Positions 7,951-16,158 of a DNA stretch of 64,000 bases are shown here, in pieces. The notes under the pieces were generated by a model that searched no databases, had not been told where the DNA came from, and saw only the letters and a list, made by a program, of their open reading frames with translations. The position numbers were made by a program, and so were the translations under genes. This DNA comes from Tardiphaga sp. (GTDB lineage: Bacteria > Pseudomonadota > Alphaproteobacteria > Rhizobiales > Xanthobacteraceae): the NCBI GenBank assembly GCA_030147505.1, contig JASBVG010000096.1, forward strand, positions 31,869 through 95,868, read 5' to 3'. Numbering within the stretch: the first letter of the stretch is position 1; every line of letters begins with the position of its first letter.

Positions 7951-8712
7951 ATGAGTGAACGCATCAACGCTTTCTTCATCGGTCTCCTCCCCATCGCGCT
8001 GTTCCTGGCGCTGTGGCAGTCGCTGGTCAGTTTCGGCTATGCGCCGAGCAACCTGTTGCCGCCGCCCGGCGCAGTGTTTGGCCGATTGGCAACGCAGTTC
8101 TTCACGGCCGATTTCCTGCACGATCTTGCCGCAACCCTGATCCGCCTGTTTGCTGGCTTCGGCATCGCCGTGGTGCTCGGCGTCTTTATCGGCCTCGCGG
8201 CCGCGGTGAGTCCTGCGATCAACGCGGTCGTGAAGCCATTGGTACGTGTTCTCGCGCCGATCCCGAAAGTCGCGCTCTATCCTGCGCTGCTGCTGATCCT
8301 CGGCTTCGATCACGCCTCCAAGATCACGCTGGTCACGGCCGACGCGCTGTTCCCGATTCTGCTCTCCACCTATTACGGCGCGTCCATGGTCGAGCAGAAG
8401 CTGGTCTGGTCGGCGCAGGCTGCAGGCACGCCGCGCTGGCAGATCCTGTTCAAGGTGGTCCTGCCGGCGGCGATGCCTTCAATCCTCACAGGCTGCCGCA
8501 TCGGCCTCGTGATTTCCTGCATCGTGGTGTTTCTCGCCGAGATGATCACCTCAAGCGACGGCCTCGGCCATATGCTGGTGCAGGCTGCGCGCACGTTCCA
8601 GACAGTGGACATGTTCGTGCCCCTGATCATGATCTCACTGCTGGGATTGATCCTGAACAGCCTGCTGCACACGCTGCGTGGCTATCTGCTGCGTGGATTT
8701 CCGGAAGTGTAA
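7951..8712 (+). CDS. ABC transporter permease 2 (NitT/TauT type)
   Basis: 253 residues, 10 bp after permease 1 and clearly paralogous to it. The EAA loop reads QKLVWSAQAAGTPRWQILFK, followed by VVLPAAMPSILTG, and six or so membrane segments surround it. Two different permease genes in one operon imply a heterodimeric channel, or two alternative channels sharing the ATPase. The operon ends here; a palindromic repeat begins 7 bp downstream. The binding protein must be encoded elsewhere. Confidence 0.9.
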   Translation: MSERINAFFIGLLPIALFLALWQSLVSFGYAPSNLLPPPGAVFGRLATQFFTADFLHDLAATLIRLFAGFGIAVVLGVFIGLAAAVSPAINAVVKPLVRVLAPIPKVALYPALLLILGFDHASKITLVTADALFPILLSTYYGASMVEQKLVWSAQAAGTPRWQILFKVVLPAAMPSILTGCRIGLVISCIVVFLAEMITSSDGLGHMLVQAARTFQTVDMFVPLIMISLLGLILNSLLHTLRGYLLRGFPEV

Positions 8713-8719
8713 ATCTCTC

Positions 8720-8853
8720 CGTCCCTCATGGTGAGGAGCGGCCATTTGGCCGCGTCTCGAACCATGAGATGTCGGAACTCCGCAGCCATCCCTTGCGAAT
8801 GGCTACGCCATTCGCTGGGAGACGCCGCTGCACGGCTCCTCAGGATGAGGACG
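8720..8853. repeat. Palindromic repeat (CCTCATGGTGAGGAGC type)
   Basis: The ends CCGTCCCTCATGGTGAGGAG and CTCCTCAGGATGAGGACGG are inverted. The interior holds CGCGTCTCGAACCATGAG and an inner hairpin around GCGAATGGCTACGCCATTCGC. It lies between two convergent operons, where it can serve as a bidirectional terminator. A repeat of this style is common in this bacterial group; this is the only copy I saw in the window. Confidence 0.65.
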
Positions 8854-8868
8854 GAGTATGGAATACGG

Positions 8869-9852
8869 TCAAAGCACCGGCGGCTTCTGCAGCTGAAAGT
8901 GCTTCAGCAGATCGACGAATGCCGATAGCCGTCCCTCGCGATAAGCATCGACATCCAGCCCCTCGTAATTGAGAAAGCCTTCTCCCGTGCGCAGGCCGAT
9001 CTTTCCTTCGGCCATGTTGCGCCCGATGATCTCAGGCGCCGCATAGCGATCATTGTTCAGCGCTGATGTCATGTATTTGCTGGCATAGTGCAGAATATCG
9101 CCGCCGCCCCAGTCGATGAATTCGAGCAGACCAAGCACGGCGAAGCGAAAGCCGAAGCCATATTTGATCGCCTTGTCGAGTTCTTCCGGCGAAGCCACGC
9201 CTTCCTCGACCATGCGCGCGGCTTCGTTCATCGCCAGCGCCTGGATGCGCGGTACGATATAGCCTGGCGACGCCGAACAGACGACGGGCACCTTGCCGAT
9301 GCCTTCGAGCAACTCCTTCACCTTTGCGGTGACGGCCGGATCGGTCTTTGCGCCCGGCGAGACCTCGACCAGCGGCACGAGATAGGCGGGATTGAGCCAG
9401 TGCGCGTTGAGGAAGCGCTCGGGCCTGTCGATGGCACTGGAGAGGTCATCGACAAGGATCGTTGATGTCGTCGAGGCGATGATCGGCTCTGGCCCGGCGA
9501 GTTGAGAGGCGCGCGCGAGCGCCTCGCGCTTCTGGTCGAGAACTTCAGGCACGCCCTCGAAGATGATCGCGGAACCGCTGAGCGCCAATCCGGCGTCGGC
9601 TTCAGGTACGACACGGACGCGCGCGATCAGGGTCTCGATATCCGCATTCTTCAGTAGCCCGAAGCGCGCCATGCTGGCAAATGTCTTGCGAATCTCGTCC
9701 AGCGCTTCCGTTTCAAGCGCCTTGAACTTGTCAGCGTTGCGCGGCTTGAAATCGACGATGGCGACCTCGTGGCCCGCATAGGCAAAGGCCACGGCAATGC
9801 CGCGGCCCATGCGGCCTGCGCCGAGGCACGCGATCACTGGCCGCGTGCTCAT
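8869..9852 (-). CDS. 3-hydroxyacyl-CoA dehydrogenase, NAD-dependent
   Basis: 327 residues. A Rossmann start LGAGRMGRGIAVAFAYAGH lies at residues 10-28. The mid-protein block NAHWLNPAYLVPLVEVSPG corresponds to the catalytic His/Asn region of the HCDH family. The C-terminal helical domain holds GFGFRFAVLGLLEF. It oxidises a 3-hydroxyacyl-CoA to the 3-keto form. It is the last gene of a five-gene minus-strand operon and overlaps the preceding gene by 4 bp. The ring-derived substrate is inferred from the operon, not visible in the protein. Confidence 0.88.
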   Translation of the reverse strand: MSTRPVIACLGAGRMGRGIAVAFAYAGHEVAIVDFKPRNADKFKALETEALDEIRKTFASMARFGLLKNADIETLIARVRVVPEADAGLALSGSAIIFEGVPEVLDQKREALARASQLAGPEPIIASTTSTILVDDLSSAIDRPERFLNAHWLNPAYLVPLVEVSPGAKTDPAVTAKVKELLEGIGKVPVVCSASPGYIVPRIQALAMNEAARMVEEGVASPEELDKAIKYGFGFRFAVLGLLEFIDWGGGDILHYASKYMTSALNNDRYAAPEIIGRNMAEGKIGLRTGEGFLNYEGLDVDAYREGRLSAFVDLLKHFQLQKPPVL

Positions 9853-10943
9853 GCCGCAAAGCCTTCGCGCAGCAGCTTCTGCAATTCATCGCGCGAGAGA
9901 CCGCCGAAGCCGAGCGACGCCAGCGTGCGGCCGCCTTCAAAAAAGTTCTCGCCGCAGATGGCGCCACCGATGGCGAGGAACGCCTTCACGAGCGGCGTCT
10001 CGACGCCGGCAAGCTGCGCGCAGGACAGGAAGAAGGAAAGGCCGGTGCGCAGATCCTCGCGCATATAGCGGTGCTCGGTCAGCACGATGTTCTCGCGCCA
10101 GTCGCCGCTGTCGGTCAGGCGATCATGCGAGCCGCGGCCATACATCCACTCCTCGCCTTCCTTGTTATAGTGATGCACCAGCGGGAAATGCGGACCGTGA
10201 TAGCCGAGCGCCTCGCGGATCGCGATACGCTCGCCGTCGAGCTGGTCGGTCACGCGGCGGATCGAGACCTGCGTGCCTTCCTTGTGGATATCCCATTTCG
10301 GAAAATGCTCGAGCGGCCCGGCATTCATCACGATCAGCGGCGGATGGATGATCGGGCCGGCATTCATCAGCGCGCCGGACAGTGCATCGCCGCAGGGCTC
10401 GATCACGCCCGGAAACGCCTTGTCGATCACCTTGCAGGCATGGTCGGACATCGAAAGCGGAAACACGCCCGTCGGCAACCGCTTGGCGCGGATGGTGATG
10501 GCGACTTCGAATGGCCCATGCTTGCGGGCAAGCCAGGGCAGCGTGCCGGTCTCGGCAAAGGCGACCTTGGCCTTGTTGCCGGCGTCATGCGCAGCCTTCG
10601 CAAAAATCATCGCGCCGAACGTCGCGGGCGGCAGATAGACGACCTGACCATCCCTGAGATGCGGTGCGATCTGTTTTGCGATATCCGGCTGCGCAAATGC
10701 GGGTGCCGGGCAGAGGATCAGTTCGACGCCCTCAATCGCCCCGGCGATGTCGGTGGTGACGAGCGAGAGCTGGGGGTCATGCGTGCCCTGCGCATTCTTC
10801 ACGGTGATGCGCGAGCCAGCGGCCTTGTGTGCGGCCACCGCCTCGCTGTCGCGGCGCCAGAGGCGAACGTCATGGCCCTGCAGCGCGAAATCGCCTGCGG
10901 CCGCGAATGAGCCATTGCCGCCGCCGAGTACTGCGATCTTCAT
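9849..10943 (-). CDS. NAD/NADP octopine/nopaline dehydrogenase family protein
   Basis: 364 residues. The N-terminal Rossmann motif is VLGGGNGSFAAAGDFALQGH. The central catalytic domain holds DALSGALMNAGPIIHPPL and an HYNKEGEEWMYG region with the His/Asp pair expected of the opine dehydrogenase fold. Family enzymes reduce or oxidise N-linked amino/keto acid conjugates. GGGGA precedes the ATG. It overlaps the HCDH gene by 4 bp. An opine-type dehydrogenase in an acyl-CoA catabolic operon is unusual; it may act on an amino-substituted intermediate. No substrate can be assigned. Confidence 0.82.
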   Translation of the reverse strand: MKIAVLGGGNGSFAAAGDFALQGHDVRLWRRDSEAVAAHKAAGSRITVKNAQGTHDPQLSLVTTDIAGAIEGVELILCPAPAFAQPDIAKQIAPHLRDGQVVYLPPATFGAMIFAKAAHDAGNKAKVAFAETGTLPWLARKHGPFEVAITIRAKRLPTGVFPLSMSDHACKVIDKAFPGVIEPCGDALSGALMNAGPIIHPPLIVMNAGPLEHFPKWDIHKEGTQVSIRRVTDQLDGERIAIREALGYHGPHFPLVHHYNKEGEEWMYGRGSHDRLTDSGDWRENIVLTEHRYMREDLRTGLSFFLSCAQLAGVETPLVKAFLAIGGAICGENFFEGGRTLASLGFGGLSRDELQKLLREGFAA

Positions 10944-10959
10944 TGTCGTCCCCTGAATG

Positions 10960-12471
10960 CTACGAAGGCGTGTTCTGCTTCAATTTGAAATGCTGCACCT
11001 TGCCAAGCGCGGTGCGCGGCAGATCGGTGACGAAGATGATGTCCCGCGGATGTTTGAAGCGCGCGAGCTGAGTCGCCACATGCGCCTTCAGGATCTCGGT
11101 CGTGCAGTCGCAGCCGGCACGTAGCACCACATAAGCGACCGGCACTTCCTGCCATTTCGGATCGGCCACGCCGATCACGCCGACATCGGCCACATCGGGG
11201 TGTTCGAGGATCACACGCTCGATCTCGGCGGGATAGACATTCTCGCCGCCGGAAATGATCATGTTCTTCTTGCGGTCGTGGACCCAGAAATATCCGTCCG
11301 CGTCGCGCGTGCCGATATCACCGGTGCGATACCAGCCGTCATGCAACGCATCGCGCGTCGCGGCTTCGTTGCCCCAATATTCGTAGAACACATTGGGGCC
11401 GCGCACCACGATTTCGCCGGCCGTGCCGGCCGCGACCTCATTACCGTGATCGTCGATCACCTTGGCTTCGCAGCACAGGCCCGGCAGTCCCGTTGATCCC
11501 GCGCGCGCTTCGCCGCCAAGCCGCGTATAGACCGATATCGGACAGGTTTCTGTCGATCCGTAGACCTGCAGCACCGGAATGCCGCGATCGGTGAAGCGCG
11601 CGATCAGATGCGGCGGCACGATGCTGGAGCCGGTGGAGACCGCTTTCAGGCAGGTGAGGTCGGTGCTCGCCCATGCCAGGTGCTCGCTCACGGCCTGAAT
11701 GGTCGCGGGCACAAGCACCGTCAGCGTCGGTCGCTCATTGGCGATGGTCGCCAGCGTGGAGTCCGGCGTGAAGCGCGCATGGATGGTCACGGTGGCGCCG
11801 TGATGCAGCGCCGGCGTGGTCTGGATGTTGAGCCCGCCGACATGGAAGAACGGCAGCACCGTCAGCACGTGATCGTCGGAGGTGAGGCCATGCATGTGTT
11901 GGCTCATCACCCCGTTCCACAGCAGCGCGTCCTGACGCAGCACCGCGCCTTTCGGGCGGCCCGTGGTGCCGGACGTATAGACGATCAGCAGCGGGCAGGA
12001 GAGGTCGGTATGCGGATTGCTACCGTCGCCAGAGGCTTTGGCGAGCAGGGCATCAAAAGTCTGAGCGGGCGCTGGTGGCGCGAAGTCGAGCGCGACCACG
12101 CGTGTGTCCGGCATCTCCGTCGCAAGCTGCGGCAGGATCGCCGCAAAGCCTTCTTCCAGCACCAGCACCTTCACCGACGCATCGGAGAGGATGAAGAGCT
12201 GCTCCGCAACGGCGAGCCGCCAATTGAGAGGCACGAGGATCGCGCCCAGCCTTGCACAGGCATAGAGCAGAACGAGATAATCCGGCCGGTTCAGGCTGAG
12301 GATCGCGACCCGATCGCCGCGTCCCACGCCGCATTCCGTCTTCAGTGCTTTTGCCGTCGCCTCGATCCGCGCATTGAACGCGGCATAGGTCAGCGTCGCG
12401 CCTTCGAAACGGATCGCGGGCTTGTCCGGCGTGAAGGCCGCGTTGCGGGCGATGAGGCTGGAAAGGTCCAC
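10960..12471 (-). CDS. AMP-forming acyl-CoA synthetase (ligase)
   Basis: 503 residues, starting with GTG at 12471. The ANL-family motifs are all present: P-loop VYTSGTTGRPKGAV, the YGSTETCPIS motif, YRTGDIG, the hinge/ADP-binding DRKKNMIISGGENVYPAEIE and the C-terminal catalytic Lys in LGKVQHFKLKQ. It activates a carboxylic acid with ATP and CoA. It is the third gene of the operon, 2 bp after the acyl-CoA dehydrogenase stop. The family covers fatty, cyclic and aryl acids, so the substrate is open. It is distinct from the benzoate-CoA-ligase-like gene at 32445. Confidence 0.9.
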   Translation of the reverse strand: MDLSSLIARNAAFTPDKPAIRFEGATLTYAAFNARIEATAKALKTECGVGRGDRVAILSLNRPDYLVLLYACARLGAILVPLNWRLAVAEQLFILSDASVKVLVLEEGFAAILPQLATEMPDTRVVALDFAPPAPAQTFDALLAKASGDGSNPHTDLSCPLLIVYTSGTTGRPKGAVLRQDALLWNGVMSQHMHGLTSDDHVLTVLPFFHVGGLNIQTTPALHHGATVTIHARFTPDSTLATIANERPTLTVLVPATIQAVSEHLAWASTDLTCLKAVSTGSSIVPPHLIARFTDRGIPVLQVYGSTETCPISVYTRLGGEARAGSTGLPGLCCEAKVIDDHGNEVAAGTAGEIVVRGPNVFYEYWGNEAATRDALHDGWYRTGDIGTRDADGYFWVHDRKKNMIISGGENVYPAEIERVILEHPDVADVGVIGVADPKWQEVPVAYVVLRAGCDCTTEILKAHVATQLARFKHPRDIIFVTDLPRTALGKVQHFKLKQNTPS

Positions 12472-12473
12472 GA

Positions 12474-13751
12474 TTACTCGTCTTTCTCGCCGGGCTCATA
12501 CAGCGCCTCGCGCCCGATGCGGTCGAGGCAGAGTTCGGCGGTCCACGGCAGCATCAGCGCGCCGCAGCGGCTGTCGCGATAGATGCGCTCCAGCGGCAGC
12601 GTCTTCAGCATCGACTGACCGCCGCAGGTGCGGATCGCCAGTGCGGCGAGCTCGTTGGCGCCTTCCATCACGGTGTATTGCGACGCGTAGGCGCGCAGCA
12701 CCTGCTCCTTGGTGGGATTGGCGCAGGCTTCGGTGACGGCCTGGAACCAGATGCCCTTGATCTGCTCGAGCTTCACCTGCATCTGCGCGACCGCGATCTG
12801 CTTGGTCGGATACATGCGACGCTTCACCGGCGGCATGCCCGGCACTTCGCCGCGCAGATATTTGACGGTGAAATCATAGGACGCCTGGGTGAGGCCCATG
12901 TAGGTGGGCGAGAGCGTCATGAACATATGCGGCCAGCGCATCGCCGCCTGGAAATAAACGCCGCGCGGCATCAGCGCGGAATCCTCCGGCACGAACACGT
13001 CCTTGAAGATCAGCGTGCGCGAGACGGTGCCGCGCATGCCGAGCGGATCCCAGTCTCCAACGACGGAGACGCCTTCCGACTTCGCGGAGATCGCGAGATA
13101 CAGCGTGTTGCGGCGCGAGGCCTTCTCGCCTTCGACGGTCTCGGTGCACAGCACGCCGTAATAGTCGGCCGAGCCGGACAGCGACGCAAAAATCTTCTTG
13201 CCGTTGACGATCCAGCCGCCTTCGACCGGCTTCGCTTCCGTGCCGAATGCGACTCCGCCCGCAGCAGCCGCGCCGCCTTCGGAGAAAGGCTGCGCATAGA
13301 TCGCGCCGTCTTCGAGGATGCGCTTGTAATGCACAGCGCGGCGACGCCCGTGATCTGCGCGGGTCTGCGCGTCCATGTCGAGATCGTCGGCCAGCGGGCC
13401 GGACCACAGGGTCGAGCAGACATGCATGTTCCATGTCAGCGCCGTGGCGCCGCAATAGCGACCGATCTCGGCAGCAGCGAGCGAATAGGTCTGGTAGTCC
13501 GCGCCCGATCCGCCATTGGCCTTCGGCACGGAAATGCCGAGCAGGCCGGCCTTGTGCATGTCCCGATAATTCTCCATCGGGAAGATCGCCTCGCGGTCCC
13601 ACTTCGCCGCGCGCGGGGCGAAGTTCGTCTGCGCGAGTTCGCGTGCCTTGGTGATCAGCGCGACCTGTTCGTCATTCAGGCGAAAAGCCTTCGGATCGAA
13701 CATCGGCTTATCAAGCACGATGCCGTCGATTTTGCTGGCAGGCGCGTTCAT
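12474..13751 (-). CDS. Acyl-CoA dehydrogenase family protein
   Basis: 425 residues. N-terminal helices are followed by a beta domain with FSEGGAAAAGGVAF and a VNGKKIFASLSGSADYYGV block, then the C-terminal helical bundle ending CGGQSMLKTLPLERIYRDSRCG, which matches FAD-contact segments of the family. It is longer than a typical 380-residue ACAD and has an N-terminal extension of about 25 residues. It overlaps the hydrolase gene by 4 bp (ATGA). The role is probably FAD-dependent desaturation of a CoA ester, but some members of this subgroup are monooxygenases, so the reaction is less certain than the fold. Confidence 0.85.
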   Translation of the reverse strand: MNAPASKIDGIVLDKPMFDPKAFRLNDEQVALITKARELAQTNFAPRAAKWDREAIFPMENYRDMHKAGLLGISVPKANGGSGADYQTYSLAAAEIGRYCGATALTWNMHVCSTLWSGPLADDLDMDAQTRADHGRRRAVHYKRILEDGAIYAQPFSEGGAAAAGGVAFGTEAKPVEGGWIVNGKKIFASLSGSADYYGVLCTETVEGEKASRRNTLYLAISAKSEGVSVVGDWDPLGMRGTVSRTLIFKDVFVPEDSALMPRGVYFQAAMRWPHMFMTLSPTYMGLTQASYDFTVKYLRGEVPGMPPVKRRMYPTKQIAVAQMQVKLEQIKGIWFQAVTEACANPTKEQVLRAYASQYTVMEGANELAALAIRTCGGQSMLKTLPLERIYRDSRCGALMLPWTAELCLDRIGREALYEPGEKDE

Positions 13752-14575
13752 GAGGATGATCCCGAGAGGTTGTGAGTGGTCTTGAGGAAGTCGGCGAGCA
13801 CTTCGTTGAATTCGTGCGGGCGCTCAAAGCTGGCGAGATGGCCAACGCCTTCCAGCTCCACATATGTCGCGCCATTCACCATGGTCGCCATCTTAGCCAT
13901 GGTCTTGGCGGGGGCGTTGTTGTCCTTGGAGCCGGACAGCAGCAGGGTCGGCACCTTGATATTGGCGATCTCGTTGCGGAGGTTGAAGCCGATCATCGAC
14001 ATCATCGACGCGCGGTAAGTGTCGGGCTTCACGGCCGCCATGCAGTCGCGTGCGAGGTCGAGGCCTTTCGGATCGGGATCGTCGCCGATCAGGCCTGCAA
14101 CGAGTTTCGGCGCCATGCTCACCATGGTCTCACCGCGATCCAGCGGGCCAAGCCGGGCATCGATAAAATTCTTCTGCCATTCGCCGTCGGAGCTGCCGAA
14201 CACGGACGTGGTCTGTGCGAGCACGGCAGCGCCGGCGAGATCGGGATAGTCGTGCAGGAAGCGCTGCACGATCATGCCGCCGATGGAATGACCGACCAGC
14301 ACGGGCTTCCTGGCTCCCACCTGTGCGAGAAAATCCTTCAGCGCGGCGGCGAAACCGGGAATGCTGGGCTCATCGAGCTGTTTCGATCCGCCATAGCCGG
14401 GCGCATCCCAGCCGATGGTGAAAAAGCGATCGCCAAACGTGTCGATCTGGTTGCGCCAGCCACGGCCGGCACCGCCGATCCCGTGCAGAAACACCAGCGG
14501 CGTCATCGACGCGTCGCCTTTTGCCTCATAGCCGAAACGGCCGTCCTTGGTTGTCAGGGTTTGTGAGTTCGGCAC
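13748..14575 (-). CDS. Alpha/beta hydrolase
   Basis: 275 residues from a GTG at 14575 that has AGGAGG 8 bp upstream; the longer ATG frame to 14638 lacks a ribosome site and would cover the operator. The fold markers are the oxyanion segment VFLHGIGGAGRGW, the nucleophile elbow GHSIGG, Asp in SGSKDNNAPA and His in GVGHLASFE. It is the first gene of the five-gene catabolic operon. Ring-opening C-C hydrolases, thioesterases and lactonases all belong here. The order hydrolase-ACAD-ligase-dehydrogenases fits a hydrolytic ring-opening route, but this is inference. Confidence 0.87.
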   Translation of the reverse strand: MPNSQTLTTKDGRFGYEAKGDASMTPLVFLHGIGGAGRGWRNQIDTFGDRFFTIGWDAPGYGGSKQLDEPSIPGFAAALKDFLAQVGARKPVLVGHSIGGMIVQRFLHDYPDLAGAAVLAQTTSVFGSSDGEWQKNFIDARLGPLDRGETMVSMAPKLVAGLIGDDPDPKGLDLARDCMAAVKPDTYRASMMSMIGFNLRNEIANIKVPTLLLSGSKDNNAPAKTMAKMATMVNGATYVELEGVGHLASFERPHEFNEVLADFLKTTHNLSGSSS

Positions 14576-14640
14576 GTCATGGCCTCCTGTACGAGCGGAC
14601 GAGCTGAGCCTAGCATGTCCGAGATATATGAAAAGCAATA

Positions 14641-14656
14641 GTTTTAGACTTAAAGG
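14641..14656. promoter_or_regulatory. Putative MarR operator, site b
   Basis: Core TTTTAGACTTAAAG (14642-14655), 67 bp before the hydrolase start on the minus strand. It fits YTTKARRNYYAAAR. A second site (c) lies 121 bp away on the side of the divergent acyl-CoA dehydrogenase gene. Confidence 0.6.
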
Positions 14657-14775
14657 GTCTAGAACTGCCTAGCGTAGATGCAATGCAGCATCAATTTTCA
14701 GCGGTTTGATGTCGAGATAGATTTCCGCAACGCGGCAAGCGAGACAAACATCGCGGACGCCCTTGCCGGAAAATT

Positions 14776-14789
14776 CTTTAGGTTTAAAA
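14776..14789. promoter_or_regulatory. Putative MarR operator, site c
   Basis: CTTTAGGTTTAAAA, 35 bp before the acyl-CoA dehydrogenase start at 14825. It is identical over 14 bases to site e in front of the hydroxylase/reductase gene at 21561. Confidence 0.65.
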
Positions 14790-14824
14790 CAATTGCCGGA
14801 TCGCGCGAGACAGGGAGCACCGCC

Positions 14825-16000
14825 ATGCCCGACACGACATTTCTCACCTGGCCATTTTTCGAGGACCATCATCGCAAGCTGGCGACCGATCTCTCTCGCT
14901 GGGCCGCGGACAATGTCGCCGGCCTTGTCGATCACCACGACACCGATGGCTCCTGCCGCAAGCTCGTGAAGGCGCTGGGCGAAGCCGGCTGGCTGCGTGC
15001 CGCTGTGCCCGCTGCATATGGCGGTCTCTATGAGAACTTCGATGTCCGCGCGCTGTGCCTGATCCGTGAAACGCTGGCCTATCAGAACGGTCTCGCCGAT
15101 TTTGCCTTCGCCATGCAGGGCCTCGGCACCGGGCCGATCACGCTCTATGGCTCGGACGAGATCAAGCAGCGCTATTTGCCGCGCGTGGCCAAGGGTGAGG
15201 CGATTGCCGCCTTTGCATTGTCGGAGCCCGATGCCGGTTCGGATGTCGCAGCAATGAGCACGACGGCAGTGCCGGATGGTCCCGACCATGTGCGCATCAA
15301 TGGTCTGAAGACCTGGATCTCCAATGGCGGCATCGCCGATCAGTATGTGGTCTTCGTCCGCACCGGTGAGGCCGGTGCTCGCGGCATTAGCGCCTTTGTC
15401 ATCGATGCCGATATGCCCGGCTTCACGATCGGTGATCGCATAGAGGTGATCGCGCCGCATCCGCTGGCGATGTTGAAGTTCACGGATTGCCGCGTGTCTC
15501 TGAAGAACCGGATCGGCAAGGACGGTGAAGGTTTCAAGGTCGCCATGGCAACACTCGACGTGTTCCGCTCGACGGTCGGTGCTGCGGCACTCGGCCTCGG
15601 CCGCCGCGCGCTGGACGAGGGCCTGCATCGCTCGGTCACGCGAAAAATGTTCGGGCATACGCTGGGCGATCTTCAACTCACCCAGGCCGGTCTCGCCGAA
15701 ATGGCGACGTCCATCGATGCCTCGGCATTGCTGGTCTATCGCTCCGCCTGGACCAAGGATCAGGGCGTGCCACGGGTGACGCGCGAGGCGGCGATGGCCA
15801 AGATGTATGCGACGGAAGCTGCGCAAAGCGTGATCGACCGCGCCGTGCAGATCTTTGGCGGCCTCGGCGTGCAGTCGGGCGTCAAGGTCGAGGAACTCTA
15901 TCGCGAGATCCGCGCGTTGCGCATCTATGAAGGCGCGACGGAAGTGCAGAAGGTCGTGATCGGCCGCGATCTCATCAAGTCGGCGCAGGCTGGGCTATGA
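14825..16000 (+). CDS. Acyl-CoA dehydrogenase
   Basis: 391 residues from the ATG at 14825, with GGGAG 9 bp before it; the frame is open further upstream but would run through operator c. It has the classic ACAD layout: FALSEPDAGSD (flavin/substrate segment), INGLKTWISNGG, the FGHTLGDLQLTQAGLAEMAT helix and the C-terminal QIFGGLGVQSG...ALRIYEGATEVQK, in which the Glu of YEGAT is the usual catalytic base position. It introduces a 2,3 double bond into an acyl-CoA. It is monocistronic and divergent from the hydrolase operon; both have the same palindrome upstream. Confidence 0.92.
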   Translation: MPDTTFLTWPFFEDHHRKLATDLSRWAADNVAGLVDHHDTDGSCRKLVKALGEAGWLRAAVPAAYGGLYENFDVRALCLIRETLAYQNGLADFAFAMQGLGTGPITLYGSDEIKQRYLPRVAKGEAIAAFALSEPDAGSDVAAMSTTAVPDGPDHVRINGLKTWISNGGIADQYVVFVRTGEAGARGISAFVIDADMPGFTIGDRIEVIAPHPLAMLKFTDCRVSLKNRIGKDGEGFKVAMATLDVFRSTVGAAALGLGRRALDEGLHRSVTRKMFGHTLGDLQLTQAGLAEMATSIDASALLVYRSAWTKDQGVPRVTREAAMAKMYATEAAQSVIDRAVQIFGGLGVQSGVKVEELYREIRALRIYEGATEVQKVVIGRDLIKSAQAGL

Positions 16001-16022
16001 CTGTCTCTGACAACGCTCCACC

Positions 16023-16139
16023 TGTCATCCCCGCGAAAGCGGGGATCCAGTAGACACTCACCGCAGTGAGGCATACGACCGCCGTTTACTGGATCACCCG
16101 CTCCAAGCGCGCAATTGCACGCCAAGGCGGGTGATGACA
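16023..16139. repeat. Palindromic repeat (TGTCATCCCCGC type), copy 1
   Basis: The ends TGTCATCC and GGTGATGACA are inverted. Internally, GGATCCAGTA and TACTGGATC are also inverted. It is related to the copies at 19522, 21359 and 53847. It lies between the convergent acyl-CoA dehydrogenase and flavin monooxygenase genes and is a likely bidirectional terminator. Confidence 0.65.
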
Positions 16140-16158
16140 AACGGAGCGGGAAGTGAGG

